64,000 bases of DNA from Gossypium raimondii. Lineage: Eukaryota; Streptophyta; Magnoliopsida; Malvales; Malvaceae. Below the pieces are notes generated by a model. The model saw nothing but the letters and a program-made list of their open reading frames with translations. It was not told the DNA's origin and made no database searches. Position 1 is the stretch's first letter; each line of letters starts with the position of its first letter. Where the stretch lies: the NCBI RefSeq assembly GCF_025698545.1, contig NC_068570.1, positions 59,291,924 through 59,355,923 on the forward strand, written 5' to 3'. Both the position numbers and the translations under genes were made by a program. Positions 12,001 to 21,190 of this stretch are shown here, one piece after another.

Positions 12001-12556
12001 GATATATCGTACCGATTGTTGAATCTTTATTTGAAACTCACTAGCTGAACTTAAAAAAAAAAAAAAAACTTAACAGCCCAGTGATTTAAATAAAATTTTT
12101 TAAATAAGTCAGTAACTTAAATGAAAACTTTTGAAAAGTTCAATAACCATATTGTAACTTTTTGAAGTTGAATTATCAAAACGTAAATTTACTAATAATT
12201 TAGTGATTTTAGGTGTAGTTTACCATTAAATTTTAACATTTGGAATTATATACCACGTGCGTATGTATGAAATGTGTCGAACACATATTTCAAAGAAAAT
12301 GAAGAGGGAGTAACATAGACCAAATGCATGGTTGATATGCTTACTACCCTTTGAAACTGATTACCATTTTGTGCCTGCATCACAAATCTGGATTGCTCAT
12401 TCTTGCTTTGCACCTCAATATGTTGCTTTAATATTTCTTTAATATTTTCTAAATTCTTTTCCTTTTTGGTGCTGTCCCGTTCTAATTCTACAGTCCGTTA
12501 TCGCTATGATCGCCATTACCTTTGGTTTGACAAAGGGAGGAACTCATGCCTGGTGA
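9024..12556 (+). CDS. 60S ribosomal protein L18a-like membrane protein
   Basis: A plant family that databases call 'L18a-like', although it looks like a small membrane protein rather than a ribosomal one. Exons: 9024-9237, 9370-9445, 11253-11367, 12494-12556; 156 codons including stop, 155 aa. The N-terminal half is Pro/Gln/Tyr-rich (PQQPPPQPFVGLPHAIPPPG). It is followed by RLPVCGLGMGW, then two hydrophobic spans: LLFFLGFFFGGIPWYVGTFI, and about residues 130-150 after the short polar DYREKAGY loop. This is the usual architecture and length. The ATG at 9024 opens the only frame giving the family N-terminus. The large second intron holds a foldback element and a MULE-type MITE; the third holds MITE copy B. 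Biochemical role unknown. Confidence 0.88.
9621..10339. mobile_element. Foldback/long-TIR element in intron 2 of the L18a-like gene
   Basis: Left and right arms of about 115 bp are inverted copies with roughly 80% identity by eye. Each outer end is TGTTGATACA or its complement TGTATCAACA. ATGTC flanks both sides (9616-9620 and 10340-10344), consistent with a 5-bp target duplication. Between the arms lies a different repeat, dense in GAGCTCGAGC and CGAGCC words and ending near 'aattacacccct' (about 9740-10150). It looks like a second element nested in the first. No coding capacity. Confidence 0.65.
10770..11145. mobile_element. Mutator-like MITE with 9-10 bp target duplication
   Basis: A 376-bp element with arms of about 125 bp. 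The left starts GGTAAAAGTATCATGGAGGC; the complement of the right starts AATAAAAATACCATAAAGGC. The arms continue with matching words such as 'attgcattttg', 'caaattagtccct' and 'aatcaaagag'. GAAAGAAGAG lies on both sides (10760-10769 and 11146-11155), the size expected for Mutator-type insertion. Sits in intron 2 of the L18a-like gene. Confidence 0.8.
11680..12224. mobile_element. Mutator-like MITE, family 'GGGTAAA', copy B
   Basis: Same core and arms as copy A, in intron 3 of the L18a-like gene. The right end, TGTAGTTTACC, is kept; the outer left end is lost or too worn to see. The core words 'gatgggtactgat' and 'atcacgaatctgcaaatcaa' are shared with the other copies. Confidence 0.7.
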
Positions 12557-13640
12557 GGTATGGACTATGAAATTAAGAAGTTGGCTGTACATTATTTTTT
12601 TCAGAATCACGGAAGCATTGGTGCTTGTAATTTGGTAAAAAAATAATTGTTCAGAACTCTTGTTCTTTACATTAAAGAGAACCCCCCATAATCATTTATT
12701 GGGTATATATGTATGTATATACATATAGTTGTATTTTCTTTTGAATTGCTGAAAGTATAATGAATGGCAGTAGTTTCTTCTGCCTAATAACTTGGAAGTC
12801 CTGGAATCTATCATTGCTTGAATTAGATTTTTTTTGAATATATATTTCATGTCAGGTTTATGATTCATGAAGAGTAAACCTTTCGAGCTTTATGATTGCC
12901 CTTTCCAATAATATTATTTTCTCCTAGGAGTGCAATCCAAGTAAATGATAAATTTACGATTTAACATTTTTTTTCTGCCAATGAGACTTTGGTGAGACAT
13001 TGGTTGGCAGTGTTAGTAAGATTGAGACCTTGAGACCTTGAATGTTCAGGTTCGAGTTCTGGTGTATGAAAATTATATGTGAACTTCTTGGTTTAATTAT
13101 TAAGTTTAGAGTTAATTACACTAAACATTTAAACTATGACCTTTATTCTAAATTGCTTTTCGAATTTTAAAATATTTCAATTACATCTTTAAATTTTCAA
13201 TATTATATCAATAAAGTGTTATTACTAAAATCATTAATTTAACCTATAAATGAAAATTTTGAAGAAAAATGAATATTGTAAAAATAGATATAAATATTTT
13301 GGTTTTGAGGTTTTCAAAGCTTTTACAAAAATTATCGTTTTTTTTTTCCTTTTGGTTTCACATGTCAATAATTGAAGGGCTAGTTTGAAGATCTAAGTAG
13401 AATGTTTAGAAGTATGGGGATCAAATTAGACTGTGGGTCATAGTTTAGGGAAGTTTGGTGCAATTAACTCTTTAAGTTTGAGTGTAGTGCCTGCATAGAA
13501 AATCTGCAGAAATTTATGGCATGGTTATCTGGTACCACAGTTTCAACAGCTTGATCCCTTGAATCATTTCATTTTTACCCAAAATCCAGGTACAACTCAT
13601 TTTTTATTTTTGGCTAAAACTAAGATAAAAAAGCTGAAAC
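12557..13640. other. Convergent intergenic stretch between L18a-like and Ycf23-like genes
   Basis: 3' flanks of two genes that point at each other. It holds one clear MITE (13108-13471). About 12975-13090 contains 'caggttcgagttctggtg', which resembles a tRNA-type B box, but I cannot define an element there. Confidence 0.5.
13108..13471. mobile_element. MITE with AGAGTTAATT ends and 8-bp target duplication
   Basis: A 364-bp inverted-repeat element from AGAGTTAATTACACTAAAC to the complementary end, GTGCAATTAACTCT. The arms share 'aaactatgacc' and 'aaattg'-type words. TTAAGTTT flanks both ends (13100-13107 and 13472-13479). The 8-bp size suggests hAT, but the ends are not diagnostic. Confidence 0.7.
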
Positions 13641-16600
13641 CTACATCATGAAGCTCCTGTCAGTGTGTGTAATCTGTTGATCAGCAGCCGCCATTTTCAA
13701 TGATTCAGCAATGCTTCTTACTTCTGCAACCATGGCTATGACATCATTAAGCTTGTTCACTGCTGATCCCACACCCTGCATTCCCCCCCAAAACAATTTT
13801 TTACCAATTATTTCACTAATTTTTTTATATTATCAGATTAATAATGTCTCACTACAAATCTTAAAAAGAATTGCATACCACGCCAGCTGCCCCTGCTGTA
13901 ATTGCCATTGGAGCAGTAACTGCACTAAGTCCAGATGAACACATTACTGGTATCTTCACTGCCCTTGATATTGAATATGCTGCTGCTAATGTTGGTGTTG
14001 CCTAATTGTTCCAAAACAATAAAATCAATATGACCTCCTACAAATCTTTTTATTATTATCCCGGTTCGAATCAATTAAGGGGTTAGTATTCACACACTTG
14101 CACAACATTACGTCCAAAGAAAGCTAGGTCAAATAAAGGTTTACCTATTGCTTTCTCGAAAGCTTGAACTCGAATGAACAGTCTTTAACCACTAGACTAA
14201 TCATGGGAGTCCATAGTTTACATTTGTTGACAGTGCTTATACTCTAGTTAAGTGTGTGCTCCTATCTGGATTTAGTACAATGTTATCTAACCCGGGCCGG
14301 CTAGACCAAAAACCAATCGGTGTATTGGTCTAAACAAAGGGATTAGATCGGTTTTAGAACAAGGGTTGAACCGCAAACCATGAATCGGTTGAACCGGGTT
14401 CTTCTATGTTTTTATCTCAATTTTGTTTCCTTCCCCATTTTTATTCATTCTTTTAGAATTTTTCTTTTTAAGATTTTTGGACTGGTTGAACCGATTAGAC
14501 CAAGAGCTAGTGATCTGACCAGCTCGACCACAAGTCCAGTTCCAAAAACATTAATAAAAAGTAATCCGTTATTTGCTCTGTAAAACAGATTCGGATATCG
14601 TCCATTACCATCCTTTCAATAGGATTGCATCCAATATCCACATCGGTCATACTCTCATATATAAATACGAGAATATAATCCTCTAAAGACCCCACGTCAA
14701 ACACATACCCAAATCCAGATACTTACACCTAAACCAGAGTAACACACTTAAAAAACCATTTACCTTCTCAATCAAGCCAAGGACACCAGATTTTGAGGGA
14801 GTGGAACATTTTCCTCCTTCAGTTTGGATAACATCAACACCTTCTTTTTCCAGCATCTCTGCAAGCTTGACCTGTTTGGGGAGGTGGAAAATGTTAAAAG
14901 CTCAAAGATCCATTAAAAAATGTCGGTCGTAACAGCTAAAGCTTTTTATGGATGCTTTAGGGTTTAAAACCTGGTCAGGGAGGCTAAGTGTGTGAGGCAC
15001 TGTAACTGATAGTGTTATAGAAGGAAGATTGCTCCTTGTTTCCTTTGTTAGCTTTAGTATCTGCAGAAACATGATCAAACACAAATTGGAATCTGATATT
15101 GCTCCACTAGTCAAAACATTTCCCAGTATGTATTTAATAGGGATATACCTTTATAATTTTTAAAAAAACTAAATTTAAATCTTATCATTTTCTGGAGGGC
15201 CAAATTGCAAATCTACCATTATTAATTTATAATTTTATAAAGTTTAAAGGGTAAAAATGCAAATTTCCCCCTCCCACCACCCACATGTGTAAATATGACA
15301 CTCTGAACACGATGGAATTTGAATTTAAGAAAAACCCTCAACGGATTGGAATTGTCCCTGGTCAAGGTTGCCTCCCAACTATGTGGAGAGCCTGAATGCC
15401 TAAGGCTGCTTAAAGAGGCAGTAGGTCCAATAGAGTGCAAGCCTGATGCCTTTTCAGGCAGCCTTAGGCACTCGAGCCCTCCATAGAGTCGAGAAGACAA
15501 AACCTTGATCATAAACAATGTCGCGGATGTGTTGAGAGATCGACCGACCCTGAATGAACGACACTTCAAAAATTTTTCTCAAAAGAGGCGGAAATCCTTC
15601 AACAAAGACCTCAAAATTCCAAAGCCTATTTCTCACCAACCACCCAAGGCTATGTTCACATAATTTTGCTTACAATTATTCATTTCGATTCGTATTTAAA
15701 CATAAATATACACTCAAACCCGAGTTCAAGTAACATACAGTAACTCCGAGTTACTAGCATATTTTGATATACCTGCTCTGGGGAGAAAATAACACCAGCC
15801 TCATAGAAGGAATCATAATTCCCAATCTCAACCTGCAATTTTCACAAACTTAATTAACATAATTACAAGATTGGACCTTATTATTAGTTCTGGCTTTCAG
15901 ATCAAACCATCAAAGCTCCAGCTTCAACTGCTGCAGAAAATGCTGCTGGATCAACTGATGAAACACAAACCTGTAATAGCAATAGTTTAGTATTGCTTTA
16001 GAAGAGTATTCTTTTGAAGTTTGATTAAAGATTGCATGGGCTTAGAATTGCTATAAAAAAATAATGCGAAAAATAAAAATTTAATTTAAAAATATCCAAA
16101 CTCGTTAATTTTATGATATATGAAATATTAATTTTTAATCTCAATTTCAAAACGGAACAAATCGACCCCTAAAAAAAAAAACAGACCAACTAAGGACAAT
16201 TAATCACGACATTAATGTCTTAATTCTAAAAAACCAACAAATTTAACCTCTCATTATTTACACATTTACATGCGGGCTAAACTTGTTAAATCAAAATAAA
16301 ATTGTCAGAATGTGTAAACTTTAAGTACTAAATTTGTTATTATACCAATTAAAATGATATCTTTATCTCCTCATGTATTTATTATTAGCATGATGTCGTG
16401 TTATTATTATTTTAGTAAAAACAAATATTCGCTTAGATTATAATACAAATATAACGAGAATTATTGTTAAAATTATGATATATGAAATATAAATTTTAAA
16501 TACATTTTAAGCAATTATGAATTATTAGTAACACGTTTATAATTTGACACCCGAATTGACTTTTGAAAAGCCAAAAACTAAAATTTTCAGTCTTTTGATT

Positions 16601-18646
16601 TGACTAAATAAGTCATTTTGAAAAACTAACTTGACTCGAAAATTTATTTGTTTCGCGTTATTTTTAACTTGAAACATATTTTTCAACCTCGATGTTAAAC
16701 ACACCCTTAGTATCATAAAATAAAATAAAATTGTAAATACATTTGGGTATATATTCATAAAAATCGAGTTAAAATCGAAGCAAGCAAAAAATTCGTCCCG
16801 TCCCGTCTCGTTGCCATCCTGACTTCTGATCTAGCCTGTATGAATTGTTTTACTTGTACTTAGAGGTGAAGTTAAGAATTTTGTGTCGGGAGCTGAGATA
16901 ATTTAAAAAAAAAAATTAGTGTTAAAATGACTTAAAATGAACTGCTAACTTTTTTTAAGGGTCAAAAATGAAAATTTTCCATTTAATTAAGGACTAAAAT
17001 GAATTAAATTGAATTATGGTATAGTGAACTTTGTTTTGAAGTTTGGGAAATTACAAATATGGATTAAGTATTTCCTTTATATATGCTAGATTTTATCACA
17101 CACTCGATGTCGGCAAAAGAAAATTTTTAATCATTGAATAAGTATTCAACCGTTGGATTTATAATTTATAATATGAAAAGATAAAAGTGTGATCATAATA
17201 ATATTAATTATAATTTAAAATAAATAATATTTTTATAATTTCATAATTGAATTGATAACCCGTGCTTAAAATATGTGAGAGAGAGAGAGAAAGAGAGGTT
17301 AAGAAAATCATACAGGAAGAGAAGTTAAGCCAATGGCAAGCCTCACTAAATCTGGGTCACAAGCTATGTCCACATGAGTTGCTCCACCCTGAATTAAAAA
17401 TCACACTTTTCAAATAATAATAAATGAAATAAATTAGTGTTTAAATTTAATTTTTTTTTCTATCTTGATCCATTATTTTTTTTTGTCCAAATTTGGCATT
17501 CTCGTCTCTAAATTTGGATTTTATTATCACTTAAAACATTTTTAAAAATAAAAAATTAAATTTTATATAAAATTTTGGCTAAGTAAGAGTCTTGACCCCA
17601 AAATGGTAAATACCCATTTAATCTCTTCAAAATTTGTAAAATTATAAGTTAATATAATGATAAAATTGCACTTTAATCCCTTAAAATTTATAGTTCATTG
17701 TTGACTCCTTAAAAACAACTTTTAAAACTTTAGGAAAATTTTTAAGGATATATTTGGATAATTTAAATAAAATTTTATATATTTTTTAAAATTTATTATT
17801 TTAAAAAATGAAAAATAGTTCATTTTGTCATTCTTATATTTTAAGGGCTAATTAAATTTAATTTCAAAAGATACAAACCTAACATACAAATAAACCAAAA
17901 GTTTAAAAGCATTTAATTGAGTCCCACTATTTTTTTCATCCAATCTAGAAAAGATAATTACTTCATCTGGTACCTAAACATTTTAGGTAATCACGTTTTA
18001 ATCTAGTGTTGCCAATAACAACTGCGACACCCAAAAAATTATTATTTTTTAAAACTAATCAATGATTGGACCATTATTAGGACGGTGCCACCGATGGCAA
18101 CGGTGACACCAAAATTCACTGTTTAAAATAGGCCATTTTCGTACATAATTGTACAAATGATTTGGTTACTTCTAAAAAAACGGACATAACCACGTCCGCT
18201 ATCTTAATAGAATTCAAGTTCAGGGATAAAATTTAAAAAATTTGTCAAGTTAAGAGAGTAATGTGATAAAGAATAAAAACTAACCTTATCTGCAGCAGTA
18301 ACAACAGAAGCCACATTCTCTCTATCAAAATTCTGCAAACCTGAGATAATCTACACACACAAAACGTTAAAAATCAAAACAACAAAGCAGAATCGAAAAT
18401 CCACAAAGAAAACTGGGTTTGAAAAAAAAAAACCTTGAGAGCTCTTCTTTCATGGAAATCATTCAACACAGCTTGTTTTGAAGATGATAAAAGAGCCTTG
18501 GTATTAACTCTTACACAAGCTGTTCTCCTGAGATTTTGATTGGGTTTTGAAGGTAAAAGTTTACCCAAAAATGGGTTTAAGCATTGATTGAAAGAAGTGT
18601 TGGAAGATGAAGCTGAAATCGCCATGCAAATTGACGAAGAATTCAT
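13641..18646 (-). CDS. Plastid-type Ycf23/DUF561 family protein
   Basis: Nuclear-encoded member of the Ycf23-like (DUF561) family; biochemical function not established. Exons from the 5' end: 18434-18646, 18285-18350, 17314-17388, 15908-15970, 15773-15832, 14971-15060, 14764-14871, 13879-14001, 13641-13775; 311 codons including stop, 310 aa. The first 60 or so residues are rich in Ser, Asn and Arg with few acids, as in a chloroplast transit peptide. The body has a TIM-barrel-like pattern: ADKGGATHVDIACDPDLVRL, SSVDPAAFSAAVEAGALMVE, LSVTVPHTLSLPDQVKLAEM, EGVDVIQTEGGKC and CSSGLSAVTAPMA, then GVGSAVNKLNDVIAMVAEV. The start could also be Met8. Eight introns hold AT-rich filler, a SINE-like piece and worn repeats. 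A GC-rich hAT MITE lies 112 bp upstream of the ATG. Confidence 0.9.
14052..14213 (-). mobile_element. Candidate tRNA-related SINE
   Basis: Read on the minus strand, the piece begins CCCATGATTAGTCTAGTGG followed by TTAAAGACTG, resembling a tRNA A-box region. About 30 bases on comes CATTCGAGTTCAAGC, resembling a B box. Then follow TTGACCTAGC, 'aatgttgtgcaagtgtgtg' and a final CGAACCGGGA. This layout suits a Pol III-derived plant SINE head and body. No poly-A or T-tail or target duplication is clear. It lies in an intron of the Ycf23-like gene. Confidence 0.45.
14285..14540. repeat. Worn dispersed repeat rich in GGTTGAACCGG words
   Basis: Words such as 'atcggttgaaccgggtt' and 'actggttgaaccgattagacc' appear here, with related words at 2050-2290. 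Probably an old non-autonomous DNA element. Ends not definable by eye. Confidence 0.35.
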
Positions 18647-18765
18647 GTTTTTTCTTTTTCAAAGCTTTGGGTTTAAAGTTTTTGGAAAGGTGAACCAGAA
18701 AGGGATAAGAAATGGTGGCAGAGATATTTTTAGTTCCTAACTCTAGAGAATTCTTGGGTTATACC

Positions 18766-18896
18766 TAGACCTGTCCATGGCCCGGCCCGGCCTGATTTGA
18801 TGACCCGCTAGAAATATGGGTTTGGGTAAAAATATGGGTCCGAAATATATGGCCGAAAATTTTTTTCAGGCCCGGCCCGGCCCATGGACAGGTCTA
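18766..18896. mobile_element. Short GC-rich hAT MITE with perfect 8-bp target duplication
   Basis: A 131-bp element with terminal inverted repeats of about 30 bp, starting TAGACCTGTCCATGG and ending CCATGGACAGGTCTA. The arms run into GGCCCGGCCCGGCC, so the transcript or single strand would form a strong hairpin. GTTATACC is repeated exactly at 18758-18765 and 18897-18904, the hAT duplication size. It lies upstream of the Ycf23-like gene, within its likely promoter. The clean duplication suggests a fairly recent insertion. Confidence 0.85.
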
Positions 18897-18953
18897 GTTA
18901 TACCCCCTTGGCCCTCAATTATATAATTATACTCGATTTTATTTTAGGATAAA

Positions 18954-19391
18954 TTATACTAGTAGTTACTTAACTATTACTATTTTGATCACTTAATTAC
19001 GAAAAATTATAAAATAGTCACCAAACTATATGAATTTTTCTTTTTTAGTCACCAGTAGTTAAGTTACTAGCGTTCAGATAACTTAGCAACGTTTAAAATT
19101 GGCATAATAACAACTTTAACTCTCAACATTTATACATTGCGTAATTTGATTTTATTTTTTCTTACAGATTTTAAAAGATGACGGTGCAATATCCCTGACG
19201 AGGCAAAAAAAAATGACGGTGGGGGAGTGGGAGAGAATGACGGAAAATGAAAGTCCCGTTACGTCTGTAACAGAAAATAGTTAATGGTGACTGATTTGTT
19301 ATTTTTTAAAAGTTGAATGACTGAGTTAAAAGTTGAGCGACTGCTCTGTTATTGATATCAAAGTTAAGTGACTATTGGTATACTTTACCCT
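18954..19391. mobile_element. MITE related to the GGGTAAA type
   Basis: Left end GGATAAATTATACTAGTAG, then 'ttacttaactatta'. The complement of the right end reads GGGTAAAGTATACCAATAG, then 'tcacttaac'. The arms also share 'aaaatagtcac' and 'agttaagttactag'. No clear target duplication. Core unlike the five-copy family. Confidence 0.6.
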
Positions 19392-19407
19392 TAAAAAACG
19401 AATATAA

Positions 19408-19935
19408 CTTAAGGTAAACTACATCAGAAGTCACCCTAAAATAAAATTGTTCTTATTTTAGTCACTCTAATTGTTTTTGTCAATTCAGTCACTGTCGTTA
19501 TAATAATTTCTCAAAATGGTCACTCAGCCGTTGCCTTAAGCTGACTGGACTTGCCACATCAGTATTTTTATATCCTGTTATAAAAATTATAAAATGAAAA
19601 ATTGTTTTTTTAGTCCTAAAAATTACAAAATTTTTAACTTAGCACCCTCCTGTCAGCAAACAACTGACCGTCCATTTCTAATCGTCATCAACATCACCAA
19701 CATCACCGGCCGGCGTCCAGGTCATCGTCCGATTGGCGAACTTAGCAAAACTAAGACCGACTGCAATTAATTTGCATGAATCTCGCCGACAAATGACTAC
19801 AGTTGATGCAATTGTTGAAGTTAAAATTCGATAAAGAAACATAAAAAAACTGACCATTGATCGAGAACTTGGGGTTGATTCTGGTCATCAATTTCCATCG
19901 CCGCTGCTTCATTAAGCTTCGCCATAACACCTTCA
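19408..19935. other. Half MITE plus coding-like fragment, intergenic
   Basis: Begins with GGTAAACTACATCAGAAGTC, a MITE-like end with no partner visible on the right. On the minus strand, about 19850-19935 reads MAKLNEAAAMEIDDQNQPQV, which has coding-like composition but runs out quickly. It may be a captured gene piece inside a truncated element. No gene called. Confidence 0.35.
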
Positions 19936-19939
19936 ACAG

Positions 19940-20921
19940 CAACAACAAAAAGAAACAAAAATATTATTTTTATATAAAAACAAATTTAAAAAATATAATG
20001 CATCAAATAATATTAAAAAAGTCTTTATACTTAAATAATATTAAGATATTTACAATTTAACAAACAAATCTCTCTAAAATAGTATCAAAATTAAAAATAA
20101 AATAAGAATTATACAATATCCAAATAATAATAGTAGCAAAAAAAAAAATTAGGCAGATTCGGATCGGACCCCTAGCCAAAAAGTTTTATTCAAGGCCTAA
20201 CCTATTTAGAAAATGGGTTTTTTTTATCCAAGTCAATTTTTTGGACCTATATTTAAATTATTGCCACTTTTAGGTAGACTTTTAGACCTGAGTGAGTGGC
20301 CTAACTAGATTTGATTATGGGTCGAGCCACCCGGTTCAGTCCAAAGTCCTGCCTGAAAAGTGAGAGAGTTTGGGCAAAAATATAAGCTCAAAAAATGAGT
20401 TCGGACAAAAAAACGAGGCTTGTTTTCTAAATGGGCTGGGTCTCGGGTAAGCTTTTTTTTTTGTCCAGACTCGGCCTGATTTTGCAAAAAGAAAAACTGT
20501 TACTTTTCATGCTGTTTTCATTGTTTCTGTTATTGTTTTGTCACTGTTTTGGTGTTGTTTCGCTGTTATATCGCTAGTATTTTGTTGTTATTGTTTGACT
20601 ATTGTATAACTATTATTTTATTATTAATTTTGCTAATATTTTAGAGATATTTTCTTGCAAAGTTACACTTATCTTAATATTGTTTAAGTATAAATAATTT
20701 TTTTAATTTATTGAAAAACATTTATTTTAATGTTCTTAGTGTATTTGATGTATTATATTTTAAATTTTATTTTTATATAAATATAATAATATAAAAAATG
20801 TAATACGGGTTTAACATTTTTAATTGGGTCAGACTTGAACAAAATTTTAAACTTATTTTTCAACCCAAGCCTAAAATCGGACCTAAAATTCTATTGAGGG
20901 TCAGCCCGATCCATGATTAGG
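19940..20921. mobile_element. Two hAT-like element pieces in opposite orientation
   Basis: About 19940-20300 matches the inner part of the element that splits the Lhcb1 gene (37930-38340): shared 'aatagtagcaa', 'tatacttaaataatatta' and 'acctatttagaaaa' words. About 20307-20921 carries the same family in the other direction, from TAGATTTGATTATGGGTCG to 'cgatccatgattaggta'. No target duplication is visible. Fills most of the space upstream of the CHX gene. Confidence 0.5.
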
Positions 20922-21190
20922 TATATATAAAATTTATAAATAATTTAAGTGGAGTATAAAAAATAAAATAAAATAAAAAACCCAGACCAAACATACCATC
21001 AAAATAAAACCACAGAAAGTGGAACCAAATTGAACGGATAACCTTATATTTTTACACTTTACCCCGTTGGCCGTACCGTCTCACAAAAGAAGAAAAAATT
21101 CAATTCTTCACTTTGACCCATTTCCCCGTTCCCCACAAAAAGCCACCACTTGACACCCCCACACCGGCGGAGAGGATCGATGGTATCGCG

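Noticed and set aside
15222-15639. Open frames on the minus strand inside an intron of the Ycf23-like gene
   Set aside because: No family pattern, and the flanking exons join cleanly without them. The repeated 'aggcagccttaggca'-like words suggest a worn repeat.
21113-21190. Upstream in-frame ATG for the CHX gene
   Set aside because: The extra 26 residues, rich in Pro and Thr, do not look like CHX N-termini; the ATG at 21191 gives a normal start. Not fully excluded.
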